From an uncultured Pseudomonadales bacterium (GTDB lineage: Bacteria > Pseudomonadota > Gammaproteobacteria > Pseudomonadales > Azotimanducaceae), in the NCBI GenBank assembly GCA_943787425.1, contig CALSMJ010000001.1, forward strand, positions 124,001-188,000: DNA of 64,000 bases, given 5' to 3'. The stretch's first letter is position 1. Each line of letters opens with the position of its first letter. Of the stretch, positions 26,042-34,743 are shown in pieces. The notes beneath the pieces were generated by a model, which was given only the letters and a program-made list of their open reading frames with translations, did no database searches and was not told the DNA's origin. The position numbers and the translations under genes were made by a program.

Positions 26042-27904
26042 ATGAATGATAACCGTTTTAATAACTTAGTTCTCGATCTTACTGTAGGCAAGATCTTACC
26101 TGACTCGATTTATGTTCATCGTTCGGCAATTCCAGAAATTGATGGTGAACTGCGGGCTTTCCTACAACTCATTGCCAGCGCCATTAAGATAAAGTCAGAT
26201 GATTGGAACATCGTCAAGTTCTATAAACGCCATTACAAATTGTCATTACTTAACTACCCCACCTTTGATATTTATCCTTATCCAGCCCTAGCCCAAAGTC
26301 ACACGATAGATTTGGCCAAGGTCCAAGTAAGATCAGCAGACTACTCGAAAAGCCTTAATCCTCCCATACTTCACAGGAGAGAAGCCTTCGTTGCAGCCAA
26401 CGATCCTAAATCAATGTCGTACAAAGTTTTCACAGAGGCGGGTGAACAGATCGGGCTTTATGAAAACACCAGAAAAATTGGTTTCAAAAATCAGTGGGAG
26501 CAACTAATCAAACGCAAGGGATATTTCCTGGATCAATCAGGACACCTTGTTCCTCTATTTGAAAAAGCGCAGCATCTTGACGATCTAGAAGACGACATCG
26601 AGATACAGCGACACCGAACAGCGATCGAGAGAAACCAACTTTCACAACCGATGCAAACGCTAGCTAGGCACGGATATCTGAATGGCCAGTATTCTATTTT
26701 TGATTACGGTTGTGGTAAGGGCGATGACCTCAGAGAACTAGAGGCCCACGGATTAGATGTGGCGGGCTGGGATCCTAATTTTCATCCCGAGGCGGAATTG
26801 GCCTCTGCAGACATCGTTAATCTCGGCTTCGTGTTAAACGTCATTGAAGAGAGACAAGAACGTGACGATACGCTCAAATCAGCCTGGACCCTAGCGGATA
26901 GATTTCTAGTGGTGTCAGTAATGATCGCGGGAGAGTCGGTCATATCTCAGTTTAGGCCGTACAAAGACGGCGTCGTAACAAAGACTAATACTTTCCAAAA
27001 ATATTACTCGCAGTCTGAGTTCAAACTCTATGTTGAGACGATACTAGATGCCAATGTAATCGCTGTTGGGACTGGGATATTTATAGTTTTTAGAGATTCT
27101 ATTGAAGAGCAAGAGTTCCTACTACGAAGACACAAAATTACGCGTACCTGGAACTACAAGACAACATCACTCAGCAAAAAGAAGACCGCAAAAATTTCTC
27201 AAGCAAAATTTACGGAACACAGGTCTATTTTCGATAGCTTTTGGGCTACGACTCTTGATCTAGGTCGACTCCCTGCCAATGATGAATTTGATTTCTCGGA
27301 TGAGATAAGGACCTTAGTTGGCTCTCATGCGAGCGCTTTTAAGAGTCTATCTGAATTCTTTGATACGAGCGATTTTAAAACTGCGGAAAAAAAACGGCGT
27401 GATGACCTTCTAGTTTACTTTGCGATGAGTCTATTTGAAAAACGCCGACCATACACGAAGCTCCCAGTTTCGTTACAAAGGGACATCAAGGCTTTTTTCA
27501 ACAACCATACTGGAGCGCTAGATCACGCGCGAGAGCTCCTATTCTCTGTGGGAGATCCTGGAATAATCACCACACACTGCAACCTGAATTATCAGGATTT
27601 GAATACAGGCCAACTCGATAGCGGCCACAGTTACACCATACATAAGTCAAAAGAGCCTTTACTCACTCCAACTTTACGGACCTATATAGGCTGCGCAGGC
27701 ACACTGTACGGTGATATGAGTGATGTTGATCTTATTAAGATACATATGACTTCAGGAAAAGTAACTTTCTTAGAATATGACGACTGGTCTAAACCCGAAC
27801 CTAAACTAGTCTATCGAATAAAAGTAAGGATGCGTGATCAAGATTTTGATGTTTTCGATCATAGAACCTCGATCCAAACTGTTGATAAGAGGAGCTTTAG
27901 TTAA
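26042..27904 (+). CDS. DNA phosphorothioation-associated putative methyltransferase
   Basis: 620 aa. The N-terminal part (YPTFDIYPYPALAQSHTIDL) and middle (RHRTAIERNQLSQPMQTLA) fit the Dnd-associated methyltransferase family found beside dnd and ssp genes. The SAM-binding loop is FDYGCGKGDD (about 219-228), followed by DVAGWDPNF and NLGFVLNVIEE. The target, DNA or otherwise, is not established for this family. It is transcribed away from the GHKL operon, and its stop directly abuts the GTG of the GIY-YIG gene. Confidence 0.85.
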   Translation: MNDNRFNNLVLDLTVGKILPDSIYVHRSAIPEIDGELRAFLQLIASAIKIKSDDWNIVKFYKRHYKLSLLNYPTFDIYPYPALAQSHTIDLAKVQVRSADYSKSLNPPILHRREAFVAANDPKSMSYKVFTEAGEQIGLYENTRKIGFKNQWEQLIKRKGYFLDQSGHLVPLFEKAQHLDDLEDDIEIQRHRTAIERNQLSQPMQTLARHGYLNGQYSIFDYGCGKGDDLRELEAHGLDVAGWDPNFHPEAELASADIVNLGFVLNVIEERQERDDTLKSAWTLADRFLVVSVMIAGESVISQFRPYKDGVVTKTNTFQKYYSQSEFKLYVETILDANVIAVGTGIFIVFRDSIEEQEFLLRRHKITRTWNYKTTSLSKKKTAKISQAKFTEHRSIFDSFWATTLDLGRLPANDEFDFSDEIRTLVGSHASAFKSLSEFFDTSDFKTAEKKRRDDLLVYFAMSLFEKRRPYTKLPVSLQRDIKAFFNNHTGALDHARELLFSVGDPGIITTHCNLNYQDLNTGQLDSGHSYTIHKSKEPLLTPTLRTYIGCAGTLYGDMSDVDLIKIHMTSGKVTFLEYDDWSKPEPKLVYRIKVRMRDQDFDVFDHRTSIQTVDKRSFS

Positions 27905-28783
27905 GTGGCAAAAAAAGTGCAGACCAGAGTCGAGAGGTCACAGGTAAAAGGTTTGCTCTGGCGAAAAAAAGTTGATTCGACCCTGTTAAACCAGCAACAA
28001 ACTCCACTTCCAGTTTGGATTCTAGAACTATGGAAACATAATGGCTTATCAGTTCCAACAACCAAGGAAAAACTCAAGGAATTTCTTGTAAAAATGGATG
28101 GTGGACTTTTCTCGTCCTCCATTACAAGCAGAAGAAAAAAGAACAACTACCAATACTATCTTTCGTTTGATAACGAACTGGGTGAAAAACTTAAGCGTAT
28201 TTTTCTGATGTCATTTATGCGATCGATTGAAGCTGAGCTAAGTGGCAAAAAGAACCACCAACACATTGAGGCCACCATACCATTTTGGGAATTCCTGGAT
28301 ATTGAATATATCCCTTCCACCCAAGCTTTCAAATTAACCGCGCATTACACAATTCCTCCTCAATTCCCCAACTTGTTCGCACAGCTCTCCTCATCTGCGG
28401 CACTCAAGGCTGTTGCGATGAGCGCCAACGACCACGTTGAGCTTAAAATCCATAAACAAGGTTGGAGATCAAGAGAGCACTACAAGCAAGAAATCGGCGC
28501 ATTTAACGTTATTTACACCCTAATCGATACCAAAGAAAAACTGGTATACGTAGGGGAAGCAAAAAACTTGAAAAAGCGATTAGACTCGGGGCATCCGGAA
28601 ATTTCCAATTGGAACTTTTACCGATTCAACGTTTTGCCGAGAGGGATGAACAATAGAAACAGACTAGAGCTGGAAAGAATGGCTATCAGAGACCTAGCTT
28701 CCCTCCTACCCAACGAAAAAAATCAGGACTTAATTGAGATTTCCAGTTTCAAACTCGTAAACAAGAAAATCGACATTCTATAA
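27905..28783 (+). CDS. GIY-YIG nuclease domain protein
   Basis: 292 aa, GTG start immediately after the methyltransferase stop. The C-terminal third (about 200-275) holds a GIY-YIG fold: FNVIYTLIDTKEKLVYVGEA gives the two Tyr strands, KNLKKRL the Arg helix and NRLELERMAI the metal-binding Glu. The first 200 residues are basic and unrecognised (possible DNA recognition domain). Pairing with the methyltransferase suggests a modification/cleavage couple. Its 3' end overlaps the sspD 3' end by six bases (convergent). Confidence 0.78.
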   Translation: MAKKVQTRVERSQVKGLLWRKKVDSTLLNQQQTPLPVWILELWKHNGLSVPTTKEKLKEFLVKMDGGLFSSSITSRRKKNNYQYYLSFDNELGEKLKRIFLMSFMRSIEAELSGKKNHQHIEATIPFWEFLDIEYIPSTQAFKLTAHYTIPPQFPNLFAQLSSSAALKAVAMSANDHVELKIHKQGWRSREHYKQEIGAFNVIYTLIDTKEKLVYVGEAKNLKKRLDSGHPEISNWNFYRFNVLPRGMNNRNRLELERMAIRDLASLLPNEKNQDLIEISSFKLVNKKIDIL

Positions 28784-29635
28784 ACTACAAATAATACAGG
28801 CTTGATCCTCAGGATCGTCGTCTTCGCCTGCCTTCAATACATCCTGCCATCTATCAGAGCTAATCACGCCATCAGCGATTTGCTTCTCACGCTTCTGCCG
28901 AGCATGCTCTACGATTTCCTCTAAACTACCGCTCTGGCTCCAGGTATAACCAATACCGCCGACAGCAATTTCCCCAGCGTCCCATGAAAATTTTGTACGT
29001 TCCCGTGTTTCGTAATCTCTTGCTTGCTCAAATAAGTCGGGATGATTCTCTTTCAATCCAAGCCACTCATCCTGCCTTTGGAAAAAACAAAAGTAGCAAC
29101 CCGAGCGAGACCGCCACTTGTAGTATTCAGGAATACCAATCGTGTCTTCAAGTAACTTAAACACGTCATCTCGAATCAAACCGTCTTCAATGAACGGAAA
29201 TACAGGGTGTATATTGGGTTTACCTTCAGATTTATAACCGTCCCGGAATTCATCAGCTCTAATCCCTACATAGCTGACAACCCTGTCTGTCCCTACAAAA
29301 TCCTCGAAGGGTTTTATTTTCATCTCTCGAGTACACCAACGGATTTTCGGAGATGGCAGTAGGCCATTGTGCATCTTGAGATGATGATCAAAATCCCGTC
29401 CACTACTAAGGCGAATAATTTCTTTACCTAGGTAGGCCTCTAGCTTGTCAAGGAACTCATAAGCCTCCTTAAGCTCAGCTCCTGTATCAGAGAAGAAATA
29501 CTCCACTTTCTCATGAATTTCCTGATAGTTCTCTTTGATATAAATAGCTAGAGCAGCGCTGTCTTTTCCGCCCGATAAACCTAAAACGTGTCTAAAGCCT
29601 TCCCTCTCAGCCAAATCCTTAAAAGATTCATTCAT
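28778..29635 (-). CDS. sspD: SspD/DndC-like ATP pyrophosphatase (PAPS reductase family)
   Basis: 285 aa. The PP-loop SGGKDSAA (21-28) binds ATP; RWCTREMKIKPF and SGCYFCFF supply cysteines seen in DndC-type proteins, and the C-terminus ends in a further Cys pair (ACIICSL). In single-strand DNA phosphorothioation SspD activates the backbone and hands sulfur from a cysteine desulfurase to DNA. No sspA-like desulfurase lies in the window, so sulfur may come from a housekeeping IscS, as known for some related systems. It overlaps the sspC end by eight bases. Confidence 0.87.
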   Translation of the reverse strand: MNESFKDLAEREGFRHVLGLSGGKDSAALAIYIKENYQEIHEKVEYFFSDTGAELKEAYEFLDKLEAYLGKEIIRLSSGRDFDHHLKMHNGLLPSPKIRWCTREMKIKPFEDFVGTDRVVSYVGIRADEFRDGYKSEGKPNIHPVFPFIEDGLIRDDVFKLLEDTIGIPEYYKWRSRSGCYFCFFQRQDEWLGLKENHPDLFEQARDYETRERTKFSWDAGEIAVGGIGYTWSQSGSLEEIVEHARQKREKQIADGVISSDRWQDVLKAGEDDDPEDQACIICSL

Positions 29636-31592
29636 CTATATCTCCTTTAGCAGCCTTATACTCAACCCCACCCTCTTCATCCTTTTCGGTCAGATCGGGA
29701 GCTAGCGTTTGAGAAAGCAACCTCGCCAGACAAGCTGCTCGTAGGTCCTCATCCATCAACATGATTTCAGCCGTTATTTTGCTTAAGGACACCGCAATTT
29801 TTTCTTCAACTAAGCTGTCCAAGACAACCACTTTTTCTATAGGAGAATCTCCCTTTCGCAACGCTTTCAAAAGATAAAAGTCAATATTCGGGTCATTGAT
29901 GTCGCTGCCTCTGGTCTCCAAGCGAATCTTCTCTAGATCATTAATTTGCCGTAGATAATCTCGCAAGCGATACATTGCCGAATTAAAATCGTTATCACTC
30001 CACTTCTGAGATGGCTTTCGGCCTAAAAACATTAGAACGTTTTCAAACCATTCATCATTATTGGCTTGGACTTTAGTTAACCTTGCGATAAAAGCGCTTA
30101 TTCCGATTGTATCTGCTGAGTACTGATCCAGGCCATACAAGTTCCCGCAAGTACGTCGAGTCTCAGCCAGAGAAATCTCTTCTTCCCTTCCTAGGCCTTT
30201 ATTCAACGCCTCCCTAAAGCGATCGACCATCTGAGGATGACAACGCGAGAACTCTTTGATTACGCCCATTAGCGCAACAGAAAACTCTTCTAGCTCCTCA
30301 TGTTTTAATTTAGAGGTGCCAGAAAAACCTAAGGCACCCGGGAGGTTAAAAAAGATAAGGTCATTCGGTGACTTAGCCATGTTGAAAGCACTTCTGACCT
30401 TCTGTGCGCGGTCGGACAGGCCTTCCCTTGTCACCTGAACATATTCGGGGAGATTCCCCATAAACGACGCTAGGGGCTTAACAAGGTCTAGCACGGATTT
30501 CTGACTTGACTTTTTCTTAGCTTGGTTAGTCAAGCCAAATGCTTTTTCGTAAGAGTTAAATATCGACTCATTGAGTCCTTCAATCTTAAAGTATTGAAAA
30601 GTAAATTCGTCAGGGCGTTTCGCGAATCGTTCCGCCATTTCAACTGTGAATCTAGGCCTAAACCTTCTGTTTTCAAAAACACCTATAGAGCTTTGATTGA
30701 CTAAATAGACCGCGAAATAAAGAAGCGGTAGCACACCAGCCTTTACGCCATACGGCGGCATCATTAGTTCTTCGTTTAATCCTACCAATGATTTCGGCTC
30801 GGAATCGGTCGATTCGATAAATCGCTCGATTCGTTCCCATACCGGTATTACACCCCCGGAGCTATCATCAGTAGGCTTCTGAAGGAAACAAGTTGCCCCT
30901 ATTTCATCAGGTACAATATGAATACCCGTTTCCCGAAACAGTGCTCGGTACATTGCTTTTTCCGCTGGGAAAGACGCTGACGAAAAGCCTAGGTCGACCT
31001 CATCAGAGTGCGAAAGCATTGCCGCCATAAGCTTATTTCTTGCCATCACGGCTTGTCCGGATGGACGATCCCGATTAATCAGCTCATTTTTAAAGGTCGG
31101 GGCGTAAGGGTAAATCCTCTGCAGGCATTCAGATAACCTTTGTTGCAGATCCTTCTTTTGATTGACCGCTAGTAGTTCTCCTCTAAACTCCCACCGATGC
31201 ACTTGAGGCTCTTGCAGGAATCCTGAAAGCACAGCCTCTTCAACTTTTTCAGCACTTGTTAGCCGATCCTGGAATTCCTTTTTCGCAACAGGGTCACGTT
31301 CCAATTCATGGCTTGATGACCCTATCCTTCGCAGCGCAATGACCTCACCAACTGCCGAGCGGATATAGTCAGAAGTACTACACTCAATCAAGATATCAGA
31401 ACTTGAGAAAAACTTGTGTATTAAAGGAAAAGTCCTTGAATCGTCAGTTCCATAAGACAAGAAAAATATCAACCTAGGGTCTTTAGACTCCTGAGGGGCT
31501 TTTAGATAGGACTTGGCATCAACAAACACCGGACGAAAATATCTAAGCGCAGAATTCTCTATCGAGTAACGTTTAGCAACTACAGGGAGCAA
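29628..31592 (-). CDS. sspC: SspC-like ATPase, C-terminal part (separated by a frameshift)
   Basis: 654 codons from a TTG, with no ribosome site of its own. The sequence is mostly helical and has no separate catalytic motif that I can see. Its frame stays open upstream to a point inside the end of the sspC N-terminal part, where removing one C from the CCC at 31633-31635 would join ...ELGSLG to QFPVADELNRSDR and give one protein of about 1160 aa. That is the length I would expect of a complete SspC-type ATPase. So this is the second half of one gene, split by an indel or by a real mutation. Confidence 0.78.
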   Translation of the reverse strand: MLPVVAKRYSIENSALRYFRPVFVDAKSYLKAPQESKDPRLIFFLSYGTDDSRTFPLIHKFFSSSDILIECSTSDYIRSAVGEVIALRRIGSSSHELERDPVAKKEFQDRLTSAEKVEEAVLSGFLQEPQVHRWEFRGELLAVNQKKDLQQRLSECLQRIYPYAPTFKNELINRDRPSGQAVMARNKLMAAMLSHSDEVDLGFSSASFPAEKAMYRALFRETGIHIVPDEIGATCFLQKPTDDSSGGVIPVWERIERFIESTDSEPKSLVGLNEELMMPPYGVKAGVLPLLYFAVYLVNQSSIGVFENRRFRPRFTVEMAERFAKRPDEFTFQYFKIEGLNESIFNSYEKAFGLTNQAKKKSSQKSVLDLVKPLASFMGNLPEYVQVTREGLSDRAQKVRSAFNMAKSPNDLIFFNLPGALGFSGTSKLKHEELEEFSVALMGVIKEFSRCHPQMVDRFREALNKGLGREEEISLAETRRTCGNLYGLDQYSADTIGISAFIARLTKVQANNDEWFENVLMFLGRKPSQKWSDNDFNSAMYRLRDYLRQINDLEKIRLETRGSDINDPNIDFYLLKALRKGDSPIEKVVVLDSLVEEKIAVSLSKITAEIMLMDEDLRAACLARLLSQTLAPDLTEKDEEGGVEYKAAKGDIDE

Positions 31593-31611
31593 TCTATCGC
31601 TTCGGTTCAGC

Positions 31612-33120
31612 TCATCTGCAACAGGAAACTGGCCCTAAACTGCCAAGCTCCTCGCTAACAGCTTGATCAAGGTCAAAATCGCTGCCTTGCCATACTCGGT
31701 ACTCACCGCTGAATTTTTGAAAGCTTACTAGCGACTGGCGTTTTAATTTGCGAAGGACTTTGTTGTACGTTTTGTTACCGAGCAATGAGGAGATATTTAG
31801 CAAGCCGTCCGAGGCCTTTAAGCCACCTTTAACTCCAATGATATTAAAGAGGCCAATAGTTTTTAACAGGTTGATTTCGTCCTCGCGTAGATCTGAGGCT
31901 CTATCAAGACAGGACAACACCTCTGCCCATCTTTTCTGAGTAATAAAATCGGCGGTCGCTAAACTTTGATTGTGCACAAAATAATCGAAAGCATGGTGAG
32001 GCAACACGAATTCGCCAGGATCAAGGCTCGCCAGCATTGCTAGAACGCCAAAGTCCTCACGACTACCCAAATAACTGAATAAAGTTCGTTCGTTTTGCGC
32101 GATTTTCTGACAAAGATGAGGCAGCAAAAGAGCCGTGACAGGGTGCAAAGGGTAACAATTCTTAAAAAGGCTTTCCGCACCCGCTTTGTCTAAAGAACTT
32201 GGCAATAGATCTTTAAATGATTCATCACCTATAACAGCATTGACCTGTTCAACGATTTTCAGATTATCGACTTTCGAGCAGCTGTTATTAAACACTTTAC
32301 CGACAATCTTTAGCGTCTGCTCGGCAGATTCAAGAAAAGGTATTTCTTCGAACCGTCCCTGAATTTTACCCCACTCGTTCTTCAACGTTTCCGACAAACC
32401 TTTGGCGTAGCGCTCCATCGATTGGTGAAGAAGAACGAAGTTGAGAAGTAAAAAAGTATCGTCGGCACTGGACTCTTCAGCCAAACTTTGCAGTAAGTAA
32501 ATATCGTTAGCACCGTAGTGCCTGACCTCATATTCAAGGAACTTTCCAAGCTCATCTATGATGAATACCAACCCTGCAACTCCACAGCGCTTCAGATCGG
32601 CTTTCAAGCCTCGCATTAACCGCAGAAAATCGGCGTGAGACACTTCGCCCGAATCTAATGCCTCTAAAATATCAGCTAAAATCTTTGGGTTCCTGCCTTT
32701 TCGGCCACTAAAAAACTCTAGTGCTTGAACATGCATGGCGGAAAGAAGCCGAGCAGCTAAAGGTTCAGGAGCTCCGACAACAGATATTACGAGGCAATCG
32801 GCGGCTTTCGATTCCAATTCACTACGAAGTTCAGGATTCCCTTTCCCTAACAGCTCAAAGGCAGCGCGTTTGCCATCACCTTGTAAACCGAGCAGGTGAG
32901 AGACAAATAGGGCGAACGAAGACTTACCCGAACCATATGGACCGACTAGAGACCATGACCTCTGAGCAACTCCCTTAACTAAAACTCCGGATACCTTCTC
33001 TAGAGTCCGCAACGCTCTCGATGTTGGGATATAACCATTGAGAAAGTCCGCAGCGTGCTTATCTCGATCCAAATTAACCGAGCGGGTGTGACGGTTATTC
33101 ACGGTTATAGCCAGCGTCAT
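31612..33120 (-). CDS. sspC: SspC-like P-loop ATPase, N-terminal part
   Basis: 502 codons. Walker A is GPYGSGKSSF (60-69) and Walker B is VFIIDELGKF (about 184-193), with an AAA+/STAND-like surround. SspC is the ATPase of the SspBCD DNA phosphorothioation complex; its N-terminal start MTLAITVNNRHTRSVNLDRD and the neighbours (DUF4007 upstream, PP-loop protein downstream) fit that role. The frame ends shortly after ELGSLGP; the remainder continues in the next frame at 31592. The ATG overlaps the sspB stop (ATGA), so the two are translationally coupled. Confidence 0.85.
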   Translation of the reverse strand: MTLAITVNNRHTRSVNLDRDKHAADFLNGYIPTSRALRTLEKVSGVLVKGVAQRSWSLVGPYGSGKSSFALFVSHLLGLQGDGKRAAFELLGKGNPELRSELESKAADCLVISVVGAPEPLAARLLSAMHVQALEFFSGRKGRNPKILADILEALDSGEVSHADFLRLMRGLKADLKRCGVAGLVFIIDELGKFLEYEVRHYGANDIYLLQSLAEESSADDTFLLLNFVLLHQSMERYAKGLSETLKNEWGKIQGRFEEIPFLESAEQTLKIVGKVFNNSCSKVDNLKIVEQVNAVIGDESFKDLLPSSLDKAGAESLFKNCYPLHPVTALLLPHLCQKIAQNERTLFSYLGSREDFGVLAMLASLDPGEFVLPHHAFDYFVHNQSLATADFITQKRWAEVLSCLDRASDLREDEINLLKTIGLFNIIGVKGGLKASDGLLNISSLLGNKTYNKVLRKLKRQSLVSFQKFSGEYRVWQGSDFDLDQAVSEELGSLGPVSCCR

Positions 33121-34034
33121 GCAGCTTTCTCCTCGTCGCTCGCTCTATAATAGGCAAGAACCAAAGCATATGGATCCAGTGCCTCTTTCAGAAAAACCTG
33201 GTTGATGCCGTTGCTCTCTCGGACCTCAAAATATTCACTAAGCTCCAGGCTCATTTCTTCTAGCTTTTTGATCAGGGTGTTCTCTGTTAGCCGAAAAACG
33301 GTACCTGGCGCTGCATATTGATCTTTCGAATACATCAAATCTTCTATTGGAAGAATCTGGGCTTTCCTTTCAGTCATAACCGAAATTACTGCATAACCTA
33401 AGATTAAATTAGGCAAACCCACCCTTTCTGAATATTTGGAGCTATAACGTTTTCCTGCGAGCGACTTCGAAATCAATCCAAGACTAGCAAATGGCGAATC
33501 TAGAGAGTCTTCCATAGGGTTTCTTGAATCAAGTTTCGATTGCGCATACATACGCAACAACACGCTAACATCAGCGTCTAAAGTTGATACCGATACGGTT
33601 CTCTGCAGGTTTTGACTGGCAAAATCTCGCAGCGATGTGCTCGCTTCTTCTCCCGAAAATTCAGATTGATGATAGAGATTGAAAAACCAAAATGCAGCCG
33701 TAGCATCCCTCGCATTCGAGGCTAGCAACCAATGCAGCAACCAAAGAGTTCCATCATCTTCCAGAAACGGATCGAACCCTTTTTCTTGATCGAATATTTC
33801 TTCGCACAAACCTGTTAGCTTCCCGCTTGCGCCGTCAATCAGCCGAAAAGCCTGCAACCAATATTTGATTGATTTTACCATTGCAGAGCCGACACCTAAC
33901 TTCACCGTCGCCTCAGCATTTTCGAACACCTTGGGGTCTGCGGAATACTCTTTTATCCCTTTTGGCAACCAAGCGAATCGGACTGGAAATTTCTGAGCAC
34001 CGCCAAATTTATAAGCCGAATTATCGAGCTTCAA
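33117..34034 (-). CDS. sspB: SspB-like DUF4007 protein
   Basis: 305 aa. The N-terminal KFGGAQKFPVRFAWLPKG is typical of DUF4007, which is the domain of SspB, the DNA-nicking/recognition partner of single-strand phosphorothioation. Further family-like stretches are LWLLHWLLASN and AAFWFFNLY. No nuclease motif is obvious from sequence alone. ATGA overlaps join it to both the small RHH-like gene upstream and sspC downstream, so RHH-sspB-sspC-sspD form one coupled operon. Confidence 0.85.
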   Translation of the reverse strand: MKLDNSAYKFGGAQKFPVRFAWLPKGIKEYSADPKVFENAEATVKLGVGSAMVKSIKYWLQAFRLIDGASGKLTGLCEEIFDQEKGFDPFLEDDGTLWLLHWLLASNARDATAAFWFFNLYHQSEFSGEEASTSLRDFASQNLQRTVSVSTLDADVSVLLRMYAQSKLDSRNPMEDSLDSPFASLGLISKSLAGKRYSSKYSERVGLPNLILGYAVISVMTERKAQILPIEDLMYSKDQYAAPGTVFRLTENTLIKKLEEMSLELSEYFEVRESNGINQVFLKEALDPYALVLAYYRASDEEKAA

Positions 34035-34228
34035 GAGGAGCCTCCTACCGTATCTTCTACTTCATCAAACAACGATATTTGCCCCGTCGAGGACCGCAGA
34101 TGCTCAGTAGCTTGAGCAACGAACCAATCCTTTAGACTTATACCTTGCTCACGAAGCGTTGTGTGCAGCACAGATTTAAATTCAGGATCCACTTCAATGA
34201 CAATTCGGCCACTATTACCTATAGGCAT
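34031..34228 (-). CDS. Small ribbon-helix-helix-like protein
   Basis: 65 aa. GRIVIEVDPEFKSVLHTTLR followed by GISLKDWFVAQATEHL has the beta-strand plus two-helix pattern of RHH/MetJ-Arc DNA-binding proteins. It opens the ssp operon and overlaps sspB by four bases. It could be an autoregulator, or play the DNA-binding role that the small DndE protein plays in Dnd systems; sequence alone does not decide. Confidence 0.62.
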   Translation of the reverse strand: MPIGNSGRIVIEVDPEFKSVLHTTLREQGISLKDWFVAQATEHLRSSTGQISLFDEVEDTVGGSS

Positions 34229-34664
34229 CGCTTACCCTTATGTTATGTAACATAGGTACTTTATCAGCAAATTTCAGACCCTCCAACTCCCATAACTTTG
34301 ACAAAAAAGTATGAAAAAGAGCCTGTGATCTGAATCTCACTTTGACAACTTCGTAGGTTTCAATTTCTTCGAAATAAGAAGATATCGAAGAGTCACAACT
34401 CTTAAGTGGGTAGGACAACTCAAATCTAGGCAACTATCGAAAACTATTAGTTAACTCTAGTCGAATTCCACCGTCGACATTATATCCTCCGGGAAAGTCT
34501 CGCAGAATTGGACCGCAAAGATCACTAGTTGATTCTGGGTCTAGAATTATTTCATTCAATTCATCGACTACATCGAAAACAGCATTGGTAAGCGATTCAT
34601 GAAAACCAGAAAAATAATTGGCCCCTAGAGCACGACCCAAGACTGACTCAGCACAAGGCATCAA
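34215..34664 (-). pseudogene. Small open frame interrupted by an in-frame TAG
   Basis: A 76-codon frame (34664 to 34434, MMPCAESVLGRALGANYF) ends in TAG, and the same frame continues for 72 codons (to 34215) with no ATG near its beginning. The downstream half would have to start at the TTG that directly follows the stop, without a ribosome site. I read it as one gene of about 149 codons with a nonsense codon, lying between the retron-type RT and the ssp operon on the same strand. The family is not recognised. Confidence 0.45.
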
Positions 34665-34701
34665 TACATTAGCACCTCACATTTCCTCTTATCCTTAATG
34701 C

Positions 34702-34727
34702 AACCCAACTTGAAGAAAACTTGGGTT
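34702..34727 (-). other. Hairpin downstream of the reverse transcriptase
   Basis: AACCCAA and TTGGGTT arms (34702-34708 and 34721-34727), extendable to 10 bp with one mismatch, 17 bp after the RT stop. It may end or attenuate the RT transcript before the ssp-side genes, but there is no T tract. Confidence 0.35.
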
Positions 34728-34743
34728 ACGCTCAAAGATACAA

